Both the position numbers and the translations under genes were made by a program. A stretch of DNA of 64,000 bases, from positions 7,440,001-7,504,000 of the forward strand of contig NZ_CP160453.1 of the NCBI RefSeq assembly GCF_040744945.1, read 5' to 3'. The notes beneath the pieces were generated by a model that searched no databases, was not told the DNA's origin, and worked only from the letters and a program-made list of their open reading frames with translations. Below, in pieces: positions 28,842 through 38,231 of the stretch. How positions within the stretch are numbered: position 1 is the first letter of the stretch; each line of letters begins with the position of its first letter. The DNA is from Saccharothrix sp. HUAS TT1. Lineage in GTDB: Bacteria > Actinomycetota > Actinomycetes > Mycobacteriales > Pseudonocardiaceae.

Positions 28842-28993
28842 CCCGATCACCCTTATTTCTGTCTACACTGAAGTTATAGAGGTAGATATCGCTCACGGTC
28901 CTTCCCGGGATGTCCACCCGGACACCGCCGGCCCAACGGCGTTCGGCCGCGCAGCGGGTTCCTGACCTGGCCCGCCGGTGGGAGAATCCGACC

Positions 28994-29007
28994 TGACAAC
29001 GTTGTCA
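28994..29007. promoter_or_regulatory. LacI-type operator before the GH92 gene
   Basis: A perfect 14-bp palindrome TGACAACGTTGTCA, 30 bases upstream of the GH92 start. Its core ACAACGTTGT is identical to the right part of the operator before the LacI regulator at 20929. Confidence 0.7.
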
Positions 29008-29037
29008 GACCTCCTCACCCCTGCCGGAGGTTCACCG

Positions 29038-31722
29038 ATGCGTCTCCGCGCCACCGCCCTCGCCGCCCTGACCCTCGCCGCGCTCGCCGTCGCCCTGCCG
29101 ACCGGCGCGGCGCAGGCGATCACCGACCCCGCCCAGCACGTCAACCCGTTCGTCGGCACCAAGCCCGGCGGCCCCGACTTCGGGCACGGCGGCGGGGCGG
29201 GCAACACCTTCCCCGGCGCCGTGGCGCCGTTCGGGATGCTCCAGTGGAGCCCCGACACGGTGACCCACCAGCACGGCGGCTACCACTACGACGACAACCG
29301 CATCCGCGGCTTCAGCCTCACGCACCTCTCGGGACCGGGGTGCAGCGACTTCGGCAACGTGCCGTTCATGCCTTCCCTCGGCACGACCCCCGCCGCCCAC
29401 TCGACCTTCTCCCACGCCAACGAGCAGGCGTCCCCCGGCTACTACTCGGTCCGCTTCGACAACGGCATCCGCACCGAGCTGACCGCGAACCAGCGCTCCG
29501 GCGTCGCCCGCTTCACCTACCCCGCCGGTCAACGCGCCTCGCTCACCGTCGACGCCGCCCGCGCCTTCAACGCCGCCAGTGGATCGGTCACCATCGGCTC
29601 GAACAGCCTCTCCGGCTACACCGACAGCGGCGGGTTCTGCGGCGCGGGCAACCGGTACCGGCTGCACTTCCACGTCGCCTTCGACCAGCCGTTCGCCTCC
29701 ACCGCGACCATCGCGGGCGGTCAGGTCGCGCCGGACGACCGGGCGGTCGAGGGCAGCAGCCAGGGCGTCGTCCCGGCCTCGCCCAAGACCGCGGGCACCC
29801 AGAACCTGCCCGCGACGACGGCCACCGAGGACGTGCGGCCGTTCGCCGCGTCGGCGTTCGTCTCCTTCAACGCCACCACCGTCACCGCGCGGGTCGGCAT
29901 CTCGTTCGTCAGCCTCGACAACGCGAGGGCCAACCTGGCCGCCGAGACCGGCACGCGGTCGTTCGACGAGGTCCGCACCGCCGCCCGCGCCGCCTGGAAC
30001 GGCTGGCTGGGCCGGATCGACGTCACCGGCGGCACGACCACCCAGCTGCGCACGCTCTACACGTCGCTGTACCACTCCCTGCTGCACCCGAACGTGTTCA
30101 GCGACGTCAACGGGCAGTACACGGGCTTCGACCGGCAGACCCACTCGACCACGAGGACCCAGTACGCGAACTTCTCCGGTTGGGACGTCTACCGCTCCCA
30201 GATAGCGCTGGTCGCCCTGCTCGGACCGCGCGAGGCGGCCGACATCGCGCAGTCCGCGGTGAACCAGGCCGCCCAGGGCGGCTACTTCGACCGGTGGACG
30301 GTCGCCAACGGCGGCACGGGCGTGATGAACGGCGACCCGATGCCGATCATCGTGGCCACCGCGCACGCGTTCGGCGGCACGGACTTCGACACCGCCGACG
30401 CGCTGCGCCGGATGGTCGCCGGGGTGAACGACATCCGCCAGCGGCCGGGGTGGTTGCAGTACAACGACTACGGCTACGTGCCCACCGGCCTCGGCGACGT
30501 GTGGGGCTCGGCGGCGACCACCCTGGAGTACGCGAGCGCCGACTTCGCCATCTCCCAGTTCGCCGCGCGGCTGAACGACACCGCCGCCGCGGAGAACTTC
30601 CTGCGCCGCGCCCAGAACTGGCGCAACCTGTTCAACTCGGGCGGCAAGTACCTCCAGCCGCGCAACACCGACCTGAGCTGGCCGGGGTTCAGCCCGACGC
30701 AGGAGAACGAGTACGTCGAGGGCAACGCCGCGCAGTACACGTGGATGGTGCCGCACAACCACCGCGGCCTGTTCGACGCGATGGGCGGCAACGCGGCCGT
30801 CACCGCCCGCCTGGACACGTTCTTCACCGAGCTGAACGCGGGGCCGAAGAAGCCCTACGCCTACCTCGGCAACGAGCCGACGCTGAACACGCCGTGGGCC
30901 TACGCCTACGCGGGCGCGCCGCACAGGACGCAGGACGTCGTGCGCCGGGCGTTGACGTCGATCTTCCTGCCGACGCCGGAGGGCCTGGTCGGCAACGACG
31001 ACCTGGGCGAGATGTCGTCGTGGGCGGTGTGGGCGGCGCTCGGCCTGTACCCGCAGGCGCCCGGCCGGGCCGAGCTGGTGCTGGCCAGCCCGCAGTTCCC
31101 GACCACGGTGATCCGGCGCGGCAACGGCGTCACGATCACCCTCACCGCGCCGAACGCCTCGGACACGACGAAGTACGTCCAGTCGCTGCGGGTCAACGGC
31201 GTCGGGTCCGCCCGGCCGTGGCTGCCCGCGTCGTTCACCGCGCAGGGCGGCACGCTCGACTTCACCCTGGGCGCCTCGCCGTCCACGTGGGGTTCGGCGG
31301 CGGGCGACGCGCCGCCGTCGTTCGACGTGGGTCCCAACCCGGCGCGGGCGGGGGCCGTCGGCGGCCTGGCGGGCAAGTGCCTGGACGGCGACCCCGGCCC
31401 GAACGCCGACGGCGCGGCGGTGCGGCTGTGGGACTGCAACTCCTCCGCCGCGCAGCAGTGGACCGCCGCTCCGGACGGCACGCTGCGGGCGCTGGGCCGG
31501 TGCCTGGACGTCAGCGGGAGCAGCCGGGCCAACGGCGCGAAGGTCCAGCTGTGGACGTGCAACGGCACGGGCGCGCAGCAGTGGTGGCCCAAGGGCTCCA
31601 CGCTGGTGAACGCGCCGTCCGGCAAGTGCCTGGACGTGCCGAACAGCAGCACCGCGAACGGCGTGCAGCTGCAGGTGTACGACTGCAACGGCACCGCCGC
31701 CCAGCAGTGGCGGCTGCCGTGA
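29038..31722 (+). CDS. Secreted GH92 alpha-mannosidase with ricin-type lectin domain
   Basis: An 894-residue extracellular glycosidase; GH92 enzymes are calcium-dependent exo-alpha-mannosidases. Signal peptide at residues 1-27. N-terminal GH92 domain (NPFVGTKPGGPDFGHGGGAG, LTHLSGPGCSDFGNVPFMP), then the catalytic (alpha/alpha)6 domain with NEYVEGNAAQYTWMVPHNH near residue 560, which holds the general-acid Glu, and GNDDLGEMSSWAVWAALGLY. The last 125 residues are a ricin B lectin/CBM13 with three QxW repeats (AQQWTAAPDG, AQQWWPKG, AQQWRLP). ATG 29038 follows CCGGAGGTTCACCG. The operator upstream suggests control by the galactose-linked LacI protein or a relative. Confidence 0.93.
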   Translation: MRLRATALAALTLAALAVALPTGAAQAITDPAQHVNPFVGTKPGGPDFGHGGGAGNTFPGAVAPFGMLQWSPDTVTHQHGGYHYDDNRIRGFSLTHLSGPGCSDFGNVPFMPSLGTTPAAHSTFSHANEQASPGYYSVRFDNGIRTELTANQRSGVARFTYPAGQRASLTVDAARAFNAASGSVTIGSNSLSGYTDSGGFCGAGNRYRLHFHVAFDQPFASTATIAGGQVAPDDRAVEGSSQGVVPASPKTAGTQNLPATTATEDVRPFAASAFVSFNATTVTARVGISFVSLDNARANLAAETGTRSFDEVRTAARAAWNGWLGRIDVTGGTTTQLRTLYTSLYHSLLHPNVFSDVNGQYTGFDRQTHSTTRTQYANFSGWDVYRSQIALVALLGPREAADIAQSAVNQAAQGGYFDRWTVANGGTGVMNGDPMPIIVATAHAFGGTDFDTADALRRMVAGVNDIRQRPGWLQYNDYGYVPTGLGDVWGSAATTLEYASADFAISQFAARLNDTAAAENFLRRAQNWRNLFNSGGKYLQPRNTDLSWPGFSPTQENEYVEGNAAQYTWMVPHNHRGLFDAMGGNAAVTARLDTFFTELNAGPKKPYAYLGNEPTLNTPWAYAYAGAPHRTQDVVRRALTSIFLPTPEGLVGNDDLGEMSSWAVWAALGLYPQAPGRAELVLASPQFPTTVIRRGNGVTITLTAPNASDTTKYVQSLRVNGVGSARPWLPASFTAQGGTLDFTLGASPSTWGSAAGDAPPSFDVGPNPARAGAVGGLAGKCLDGDPGPNADGAAVRLWDCNSSAAQQWTAAPDGTLRALGRCLDVSGSSRANGAKVQLWTCNGTGAQQWWPKGSTLVNAPSGKCLDVPNSSTANGVQLQVYDCNGTAAQQWRLP

Positions 31723-31745
31723 CCGGCGCGCGCCGCCCGCCGACT

Positions 31746-31791
31746 GGTATTACTATACCGGATGGTGCTACGGTTCCGGTATAACTATACC
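31746..31791. promoter_or_regulatory. Tandem operators GGTAT-N4-ATACC before map
   Basis: Two 14-bp inverted repeats, GGTATTACTATACC (31746-31759) and GGTATAACTATACC (31778-31791), 32 bases centre to centre, about three helical turns. They lie between the GH92 stop and the aminopeptidase start, in an AT-rich island. The form suits a dimeric GntR- or TetR-type regulator; none is encoded next to it. Confidence 0.7.
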
Positions 31792-31812
31792 AACCCGGCA
31801 CGTGAGGTACTC

Positions 31813-32622
31813 GTGATCGAACTGAAGACGCCCGCGGAGATCGACCGGATGCACGTGGCCGGTCGGTTCGTCGCCGAAGTGCTCTCCGAGGTCGGCAGGC
31901 TCGCCGACGTGGGCGTCAACCTGCTGGACCTGGAGCACCACGTGCGCGGCATGATCGAACGGCGCGGGGCGGAGTCCTGCTACTGGGACTACGCCCCGTC
32001 CTTCGGCGAGGGCCCGTTCCGCAACGTCATCTGCCTGTCGGTCAACGACGCCGTCCTGCACGGCCTGCCGCACGACTACGCGCTGCGCGACGGCGACGTG
32101 CTCAGCGCGGACCTCGCGGTCGGCATCGACGGGTGGGTGGCCGACTCGGCGCGCACGATCGTCGTCGGCGACCCCGACGAGGAGGACCTGCGGATCATCC
32201 GCGCCACCGAGGAGGCGCTGGAGGCGGCGATCGCGGTCGCGCGCCCCGGCAACCGCCTGGGCGACATCTCGGCGGCGATCGGGGCGGTGGCCCGCGACCA
32301 CGGCTACCCGGTCAACACCGAGTTCGGCGGCCACGGCATCGGCCGCGCCATGCACGAGGACCTGCACGTGCCCAACAAGGGCAAGGCGGGCCGCGGCCTG
32401 AAGCTGCGGCCGGGGCTCACCCTCGCGCTCGAACCGTGGTTCACCCGCACGACCGACCGGATCGTCTACGACGACGACGGCTGGACCATCCGGTCCGCCG
32501 ACGGCTCCCGCACCGCGCACTCCGAGCACACGATCGCCATCACGGAGGACGAGCCCCTGGTGCTGACCCGGCGCGACGCGGAGGACCCGGCGCTGCCGGG
32601 CGGCGGGGCGGTCACGGGGTGA
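31813..32622 (+). CDS. map: Type I methionine aminopeptidase
   Basis: Removes initiator Met from nascent proteins; 269 residues. Metal ligands are in the expected motifs: ADLAVGIDGWVADSART (two Asp), EFGGHGIGRAMHEDLHVPN (His), LALEPWFT (Glu) and HSEHTIAITED (Glu). GTG 31813 was chosen because the family begins with the ELKTPAEIDRMHVAGR segment; an in-frame upstream start at 31762 would run through the operators. It stands alone rather than in the ribosomal-protein cluster, so it is probably an accessory copy under its own control. Longer C-terminal tail (RRDAEDPALPGGGAVTG) than usual. Confidence 0.93.
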   Translation: MIELKTPAEIDRMHVAGRFVAEVLSEVGRLADVGVNLLDLEHHVRGMIERRGAESCYWDYAPSFGEGPFRNVICLSVNDAVLHGLPHDYALRDGDVLSADLAVGIDGWVADSARTIVVGDPDEEDLRIIRATEEALEAAIAVARPGNRLGDISAAIGAVARDHGYPVNTEFGGHGIGRAMHEDLHVPNKGKAGRGLKLRPGLTLALEPWFTRTTDRIVYDDDGWTIRSADGSRTAHSEHTIAITEDEPLVLTRRDAEDPALPGGGAVTG

Positions 32623-32624
32623 TT

Positions 32625-32664
32625 GGCCGGTCGCCACGGCTCTCCCAACACGTGACGACCGGCC
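32625..32664. terminator. Inverted repeat just after map
   Basis: GGCCGGTCG (32625-32633) pairs with CGACCGGCC (32656-32664), and the inner CACG (32635-32638) with CGTG (32651-32654). The loop is 12 bases. It begins two bases after the map stop and probably forms the first part of its terminator. Confidence 0.5.
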
Positions 32665-32676
32665 GTTGACACCGCG

Positions 32677-32698
32677 AGGTGGCGGTTCGCCGCCACCT
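32677..32698 (+). terminator. Hairpin with UUCG tetraloop
   Basis: A perfect nine-pair stem (AGGTGGCGG with CCGCCACCT) closes a TTCG tetraloop, about 55 bases after the map stop. A compact, very stable RNA hairpin suits a terminator or 3'-end stabiliser for map. Confidence 0.65.
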
Positions 32699-32955
32699 GC
32701 GGCCAAGCCTGCGGTGATCGGACCGCCGGACGAAACGGCACGGCCACGACGAGATCGAGACAGTAGCAGCTCACCCGGCGCCGTCGACGGCCTTCAGCGA
32801 AGCGATGGCGAATCGGGTCCGACCCGCGACCGACCGCGGCGCGGGCACACGCCGCCGACCACCCGGTACCGGTCCGGGACGCCTGCCGAGCCCTTCGGCG
32901 ACCCGAAGGGCGGGGGTCACGGCCGGGGGGTGCGGCCGGAGCGCGCCGGACGGGC
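32699..32955. other. Non-coding gap
   Basis: No credible gene is seen in either strand between the map terminators and the next hairpin. The open frames here lack ribosome sites and family-like residues. Confidence 0.5.
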
Positions 32956-32992
32956 GGTGGCGGCCCGCCGGGGGACGGGGCGGGCCGCCGCC
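32956..32992. terminator. Terminator-like hairpin downstream of the C39-like gene
   Basis: A 14-pair stem (32956-32969 with 32979-32992, one G-T pair) with a nine-base loop. It lies about 85 bases beyond the stop of the minus-strand C39-like peptidase gene. Confidence 0.6.
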
Positions 32993-33076
32993 GAGACCGC
33001 CTCTGGGAGCGTTCCCAGGCAACCAGTGAACTGGAAGCGACCCCCGGCCGTCAAGACCCCGGCTGGGCCGTTCGGC

Positions 33077-34279
33077 TCAACGGGTGATGATGTAGGCGAT
33101 CCCTCCCGACCCGCCGGCCACCGACCCGTCGGCGCGGTGCCGCTTCGTCCGCAGCCAGATCGTCTCGAACTGCGCCCGGTCGTACACCCGGCGCACCGCC
33201 TCGTCCGAGGGCGACGCCGGGTCGTTCGCGATCACGTCGCCGTCCTCGGTGAACCCGACGACGACCATGATGTGGCCGGCCGTGCCGTAGCCCGCGCCGT
33301 CCAGCTCGTCCTCCCGGAACGACTGCGAGGTGATCACCGGGACGCCGCGCGCGATGTGACCCTCCACTTCGGATAGCGAGCGCAGCCGCGTGACGTGGCC
33401 GCGCAACCCGAAGCTCGCCGCGTAGGCGGTGTTGAACGGCCAGTTGCCCGCGCCCCGGTAGTCGTGGTCGTAGGTGTGCCGCGCGGCGTGGTCCACGGTC
33501 GGGTCGACGTGGTCGGGGTCCAGCCAGGACAGGTCGTCGGCGCTCGGGCGGCGCCCGTGGTACTCGACCACCATCTCCGTCGACGTCGGGCTGCACCACG
33601 CCTCGCCGCCGCCGTCGTACTCCGGGTAGTGGCCCTCGTGCACGTTCTGGGAGTAGCGCGGCACGGCCAGCTCGACGCCCCGCGCGACGCCCGGCGCGCT
33701 GGTGGGCACGGTGAACCGGTCCGGGATCGCGGACGCCATCGCGCCGGCCATCCGCAGCAGCGGTGACGTCCGGGCGCCCGCGAGGCGGTAGAGGGTGACG
33801 CGCAGCTGGTAGGCGCGCAGCGGCCGGGCGGCGAGGAACGTGTCGACGTCGACCGAGCCGTGCTCGTCGGCCTGGCCCGGCACGGTGGTCCGCCGCACGT
33901 CCCGGTCGCCCAGCGCCCACCGGCCCATGACGTACCAGCGGGTGCCGTCGCCGCGCAGCTCGACCTGCAACCAGGTGCCGGCGGGCGTGTCGGCGTTCCA
34001 CGAGGCCACCGCCTGGGTGGCGCCGAACCCGGTGACCCGGCGCGGCGACGTCCACCGCGCGTAGTCGTAGGCGCGGCCCTCGTGGTCCAGCACGCCGACC
34101 GGTCGGTGGATCACCAGGCCGCCGGGGGCCAGGGCGGTGCCCTCGTGCTCGCCCTGGAGGAGCTGCGCCGACCGCCATTCCCGGTAGTCGACGCGCGCGC
34201 CCTCGGCCGTCGCGGCCGGTGCGGCGGCGAGACCGAGGGCGAGCACGGCGGACAGGACCGACACGACCCGGAGCGTCAT
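33077..34279 (-). CDS. Secreted C39-like cysteine peptidase
   Basis: A 400-residue secreted protein. Sec signal peptide at residues 1-25 (VLALGLAAAPAATA). The first half is beta-rich with a carbohydrate- or peptide-binding look (TGFGATQAVASWNADTPAGT, LQVELRGDGTRWYVMGRWAL). The second half is a papain-like C39 family peptidase: Cys in GGEAWCSPTSTEMVVEYHG near residue 228, His in AGHIMVVVGF, Asp in DVIANDPAS. The catalytic triad is complete. Actinobacterial proteins of this architecture are annotated peptidase C39 family; substrates are unknown. Transcribed alone. Confidence 0.88.
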   Translation of the reverse strand: MTLRVVSVLSAVLALGLAAAPAATAEGARVDYREWRSAQLLQGEHEGTALAPGGLVIHRPVGVLDHEGRAYDYARWTSPRRVTGFGATQAVASWNADTPAGTWLQVELRGDGTRWYVMGRWALGDRDVRRTTVPGQADEHGSVDVDTFLAARPLRAYQLRVTLYRLAGARTSPLLRMAGAMASAIPDRFTVPTSAPGVARGVELAVPRYSQNVHEGHYPEYDGGGEAWCSPTSTEMVVEYHGRRPSADDLSWLDPDHVDPTVDHAARHTYDHDYRGAGNWPFNTAYAASFGLRGHVTRLRSLSEVEGHIARGVPVITSQSFREDELDGAGYGTAGHIMVVVGFTEDGDVIANDPASPSDEAVRRVYDRAQFETIWLRTKRHRADGSVAGGSGGIAYIITR

Positions 34280-34330
34280 GTCAGGAATTGTCGCGTTACA
34301 GCTTCACCTTGTAATCAACCGACAGGGTGG

Positions 34331-35554
34331 TCATCCGCGACCGCGGCGCTTGGTCCACACGTCGTAGGCGACGGCCGCCAGCAGGACCAGGCCCTTGACC
34401 AGCATCACCCGCTCGCTGGGCGCGCCGATCAACGACATGCCGTTGTTGATCACACCCATGATCAGGCCGCCGGTGATCGCGCCGACCACCTTGCCCACAC
34501 CGCCCTGCACCGCCGCACCGCCGATGAACGCCGCCGCGATCGCGTCCAGCTCGAAGGCGTTGCCCGCGGTCGGACCGGCCTGGTTCAGCCGACCCGCGAA
34601 GATCACGCCGGCCAGCGCGGCCAGCACGCCCATGTTCACGAACACCCAGAAGGTGACCTGCTTGACCTTCACGCCGGACAGCGTCGCGGCCTGGAGGTTG
34701 CCGCCGATGGCGTAGACGTGCCTGCCGAACACCGACTTGTCGGCCATCACCGAGTAGCCGAGTGCCAGCACCGCGAGCAGCACCAGCACCCACGGCAGGT
34801 TGCGGAACCGGGCCAGCTGCACGACCACGGCCAGCACCACCGCCGCCGCCAGCGCGATCTTCGCCAGGAAGATCGGGAACGGGTCGACCACCTGCCCGTA
34901 GCTCAGCCGCGCCTTGCGCTTGCGCCACTGGTTGACCGCGAACCCGACCACCACCGCGAGCCCGACCAGCAGGCTGACCAGGTCCGCGCCGCCCAGCGGG
35001 CCGAGGCCCACGTTGCCCAGGTAGCCCTCGGTGAAGCCGTTGGCCAGCGTGCGGATCTGCTCCGGGAACGGCCCGATGCCCTGGTTGCCCAGCACGGTCA
35101 GGGTCAGCGCCCGGAACACCAGCATGCCCGCCAGCGTCACGATGAACGCCGGGATGCCGAAGAACGCCACCCAGTAGCCCTGGGCCGCGCCGATCACCGC
35201 GCCGGCCAGCAGGGTGATCAGCACCGCCAGCGGCCACGGCAGGCCCAGCTGCACGGTCAGCACCGCGCAGATCGCGCCGGTCAGCGCCACCACCGACCCG
35301 ACCGACAGGTCGATGTGGCCGTTGATGATCACCAGGATCATCCCGATGGCCAGGATCAGCACGTACGAGTTCTGCACGATGATGTTCGAGATGTTCTGCG
35401 GCGTCAGCAGCGCGCCGTCGGTCAACACCGCGAACAGCACCACGATCAGCGCGAACGCGATGTAGATGCCGGACTGGCGCAGGTTGATCGAGAACCGGCG
35501 CTGCGGCGGCCCGGCCTGGCTGTTCACCGTCGTGGCCGCGGTCTTGGTGGTCAT
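34331..35554 (-). CDS. mmsB: Monosaccharide ABC importer permease (XylH/GguB type)
   Basis: Inner-membrane permease of a CUT2 sugar importer, 407 residues with about ten helices. Typical segments: [20 protein letters not shown] and [16 protein letters not shown] (the EAA-like loop region of CUT2 permeases), [20 protein letters not shown], and [20 protein letters not shown]. The start ATG overlaps the mmsA stop by four bases. Last gene of the araB-araD-araA-chvE-mmsA-mmsB unit, so it most likely imports L-arabinose. Confidence 0.93.
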   Translation of the reverse strand: MTTKTAATTVNSQAGPPQRRFSINLRQSGIYIAFALIVVLFAVLTDGALLTPQNISNIIVQNSYVLILAIGMILVIINGHIDLSVGSVVALTGAICAVLTVQLGLPWPLAVLITLLAGAVIGAAQGYWVAFFGIPAFIVTLAGMLVFRALTLTVLGNQGIGPFPEQIRTLANGFTEGYLGNVGLGPLGGADLVSLLVGLAVVVGFAVNQWRKRKARLSYGQVVDPFPIFLAKIALAAAVVLAVVVQLARFRNLPWVLVLLAVLALGYSVMADKSVFGRHVYAIGGNLQAATLSGVKVKQVTFWVFVNMGVLAALAGVIFAGRLNQAGPTAGNAFELDAIAAAFIGGAAVQGGVGKVVGAITGGLIMGVINNGMSLIGAPSERVMLVKGLVLLAAVAYDVWTKRRGRG

Positions 35555-37077
35555 GAGGTCTGTCCCTGGGTCATGTGGTGCATCAGGCGTTCCTGGGTGG
35601 CTTCGGCGCGGTCCAGCTCACCGGTGATCCGGCCCTCGGACAGGGCGTACACCCGGTCGCACAGGCCCAGCAGCTCCGGCAGCTCGGACGAGATGACCAG
35701 CACCGCGCGACCCTGGTCGGCCAGTTCGTTGATGATCGAGTAGATCTCGTACTTGGCGCCGACGTCGATGCCGCGGGTCGGCTCGTCGAGGATCAGCACC
35801 TCCGGGTCGGTGAACATCCACTTGGCCAGCACCACCTTCTGCTGGTTGCCGCCGGACAGCGTGCCGACCTGGGTGCCGACGCCGGGGGTCTTGATGTTCA
35901 TCGAGCGCCGGAACCGCTCGGCGACCGAGAACTCCTCGTTCTCGTCCACCCAGCCGCGGGCGGCCAGCTTGTCCAGCCCCGCCGCGGACACGTTGCGCTT
36001 GACGTCCTCGATCAGGTTCAGCCCGTAGCGCTTGCGGTCCTCGCTGACGTAGGCCAGGCCGTGCCGGATCGCCTTGCGGACCGTGCGGGTGTCGATCTCC
36101 CGACCGTCCTTGAGGACCCGGCCGGACACGCCGACGCCGTAGGACCGCCCGAACACGCTCATCGCCAGCTCGGTGCGGCCCGCGCCCATCAGGCCCGCGA
36201 GCCCGACGATCTCGCCGCGCCGCAGCACCAGGGTGGCGCGGTCGACCACCACCCGGTCCGGCTGGGACGGGCTGTGCACGGTCCAGTCCTCGATCCGCAG
36301 CACCTCCTCGCCCACCTTCGGCGTGCGCGGCGGGAAGCGGTGCTCCAGGTCGCGGCCGACCATGCCGGAGATGATCCGCTCCTCCCCCACCTCCCGCGCG
36401 GGCAGCGTCTCGATGGTGCGGCCGTCGCGCAGGATCGTGATGCTGTCGGCGATCCTGGTCACCTCGTTGAGCTTGTGCGAGATGATCACCGAGGTGATGC
36501 CCTCGTCGCGCAGGCCGTCGAGCAGGTTGAGCAGGTGCGCGGAGTCCTCGTCGTTCAACGCCGCCGTCGGCTCGTCCAGGATCAGCAGCTTCACGTCCTT
36601 GGCCAGCGCCTTGGCGATCTCCACCAGCTGCTGCTTGCCGACGCCCAGGTCGTGCACGGGCGTCGTCGGGTTCTCCCGCAGGCCCACGCGGGCGAGCAGG
36701 GCGCCCGCCGCGTGGTTGGTGCGGTTCCAGTCGATGAACCCGCGCTTCGCCCGCTCGTTGCCGAGGAACAGGTTCTCCGCGACGGACAGCTGGCCGCACA
36801 GCGCCAGCTCCTGGTGGATGATCACGATGCCGCGCCGCTCGCTGTCGCGGACGCCGTCGAACGAGCAGGGCTCGCCCTCGAAGACGATGTCGCCCTCGTA
36901 CGACCCGTGCGGGTGCACGCCGGACAGGACCTTCATCAGCGTGGACTTGCCCGCGCCGTTCTCACCGCAGATCGCGTGGATCTCACCGCGCCGCACGGCG
37001 AGCGTGACGTCGTGCAGCGCGGTGACCCCGGCGAACCGCTTGGTGATGCCGCGCATCACCAGGATTTCGTCGGACAT
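35551..37077 (-). CDS. mmsA: Monosaccharide ABC importer ATPase (XylG/GguA type)
   Basis: A 508-residue double ATPase that powers the CUT2 importer. N-terminal cassette: Walker [18 protein letters not shown]-loop IIHQELALC, Walker [13 protein letters not shown]. The C-terminal cassette has the usual degenerate Walker A ([16 protein letters not shown]) and a signature [14 protein letters not shown] with [12 protein letters not shown]. It lies seven bases after chvE and overlaps mmsB by four bases. Confidence 0.95.
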   Translation of the reverse strand: MSDEILVMRGITKRFAGVTALHDVTLAVRRGEIHAICGENGAGKSTLMKVLSGVHPHGSYEGDIVFEGEPCSFDGVRDSERRGIVIIHQELALCGQLSVAENLFLGNERAKRGFIDWNRTNHAAGALLARVGLRENPTTPVHDLGVGKQQLVEIAKALAKDVKLLILDEPTAALNDEDSAHLLNLLDGLRDEGITSVIISHKLNEVTRIADSITILRDGRTIETLPAREVGEERIISGMVGRDLEHRFPPRTPKVGEEVLRIEDWTVHSPSQPDRVVVDRATLVLRRGEIVGLAGLMGAGRTELAMSVFGRSYGVGVSGRVLKDGREIDTRTVRKAIRHGLAYVSEDRKRYGLNLIEDVKRNVSAAGLDKLAARGWVDENEEFSVAERFRRSMNIKTPGVGTQVGTLSGGNQQKVVLAKWMFTDPEVLILDEPTRGIDVGAKYEIYSIINELADQGRAVLVISSELPELLGLCDRVYALSEGRITGELDRAEATQERLMHHMTQGQTS

Positions 37078-37084
37078 GACCCGG

Positions 37085-38194
37085 TTACCTCAACTGGTCT
37101 TCCGTGTAGTAGCCGGAGTCGACCAGGACCTTCTTGTAGTTGCCCTTGTCCACGATCACCGAGTCGAGCAGGTACGACGGCACGACCTTCTTGCCGTTGT
37201 CGTAGTCCTTCTCGTTGTTGACCTCCGGCTTGCCTCCCTTGAGCACCGCGTCCGCCATCGTCACCGTGGTGGCGGCCAGCTCGCGGGTGTCCTTCTGGAT
37301 GGTCGAGAACTGCTCGCCCGCGATGATCGACTTCACCGAGGCGATCTCGGCGTCCTGGCCGGTGACGATCGGGTACGCGTTGCCGCCGGCGCCGTAGCCG
37401 CCGCTCTTGAGCGCGGACAGGATGCCGATCGAGATGCCGTCGTAGGGCGACAGCACGCCGTCCACCTTCGCGCCGCCGTAGGTCGAGGTGAGCAGGTCCT
37501 CCATGCGCTTCTGGGCCGTCGCCGGGTCCCAGCGCAGGATGGCGACCGTCTTGAAGTCGACCTGACCGCTCTTGACGACCAGCGTGCCCTTGTCGATGTG
37601 CGGCTGGAGCACCGACATCGCACCGTTGAAGAAGAACGTGGCGTTGTTGTCGTCCGGCGAACCGGCGAACAGCTCGATGTTCAGCGGGCCGGTCGCCGTG
37701 CCCGGCGTGCCGTCGGCGTTGAGCACCTTCAGACCGGTCAGCAGCGACGTCGCCTGCTGCACGCCGACCTTGAAGTTGTCGAACGTGGCGTAGTAGTCGA
37801 CGCTGTCGGTGTTGCGCAGCAGCCGGTCGTACGCGATGACCGGGATCTTCGCGTCCTCGGCCTGCTGGAGCTGCGACGTGATCGCGGTGCCGTCGATCGA
37901 GGCGACGATCAGCAGCTTCGCGCCCTTGGTGATCTGGTTCTCGATCTGGTTGGCCTGCGTCGGGATGTCGTTCTCGGCGTACTGGAGGTCGACCTGGTAG
38001 CCCTTCTCCTCCAACGCCTTCTTGATGTTGTCGCCGTCGTGGATCCAGCGCTCGGACGACCTGGTCGGCATGGTGACGCCGACCAGCGCGCCCTCGGTCG
38101 AACCGCCCTGCTGGTCACCGGTCTTCTCCGTCGACCCGCAGGCCGCGAGCATCAAACCGACCGCGGTGATGGCGGCGATCCGCGGAAACCTCAT
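37085..38194 (-). CDS. chvE: Sugar-binding lipoprotein, ChvE type
   Basis: A 369-residue extracellular substrate-binding lipoprotein of a CUT2 importer. The lipobox LMLAACGST follows an N-terminal hydrophobic signal. ChvE-family segments: [60 protein letters not shown]. ChvE relatives bind arabinose, xylose, galactose and glucose. The gene starts 37 bases downstream of araA's stop in the same direction, so arabinose is the likely main ligand. Confidence 0.93.
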   Translation of the reverse strand: MRFPRIAAITAVGLMLAACGSTEKTGDQQGGSTEGALVGVTMPTRSSERWIHDGDNIKKALEEKGYQVDLQYAENDIPTQANQIENQITKGAKLLIVASIDGTAITSQLQQAEDAKIPVIAYDRLLRNTDSVDYYATFDNFKVGVQQATSLLTGLKVLNADGTPGTATGPLNIELFAGSPDDNNATFFFNGAMSVLQPHIDKGTLVVKSGQVDFKTVAILRWDPATAQKRMEDLLTSTYGGAKVDGVLSPYDGISIGILSALKSGGYGAGGNAYPIVTGQDAEIASVKSIIAGEQFSTIQKDTRELAATTVTMADAVLKGGKPEVNNEKDYDNGKKVVPSYLLDSVIVDKGNYKKVLVDSGYYTEDQLR

Positions 38195-38231
38195 TGTTTC
38201 TCTCTCTCCCTTTCGGTGGTGCTCGGCCCGG

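Noticed and set aside
28842..29037. Possible small gene or extra operator in the AT-rich gap before the GH92 gene
   Set aside because: Only weak inverted repeats (TCTAC/GTAGA) are seen besides the clear LacI-type palindrome; frames here are shadows.
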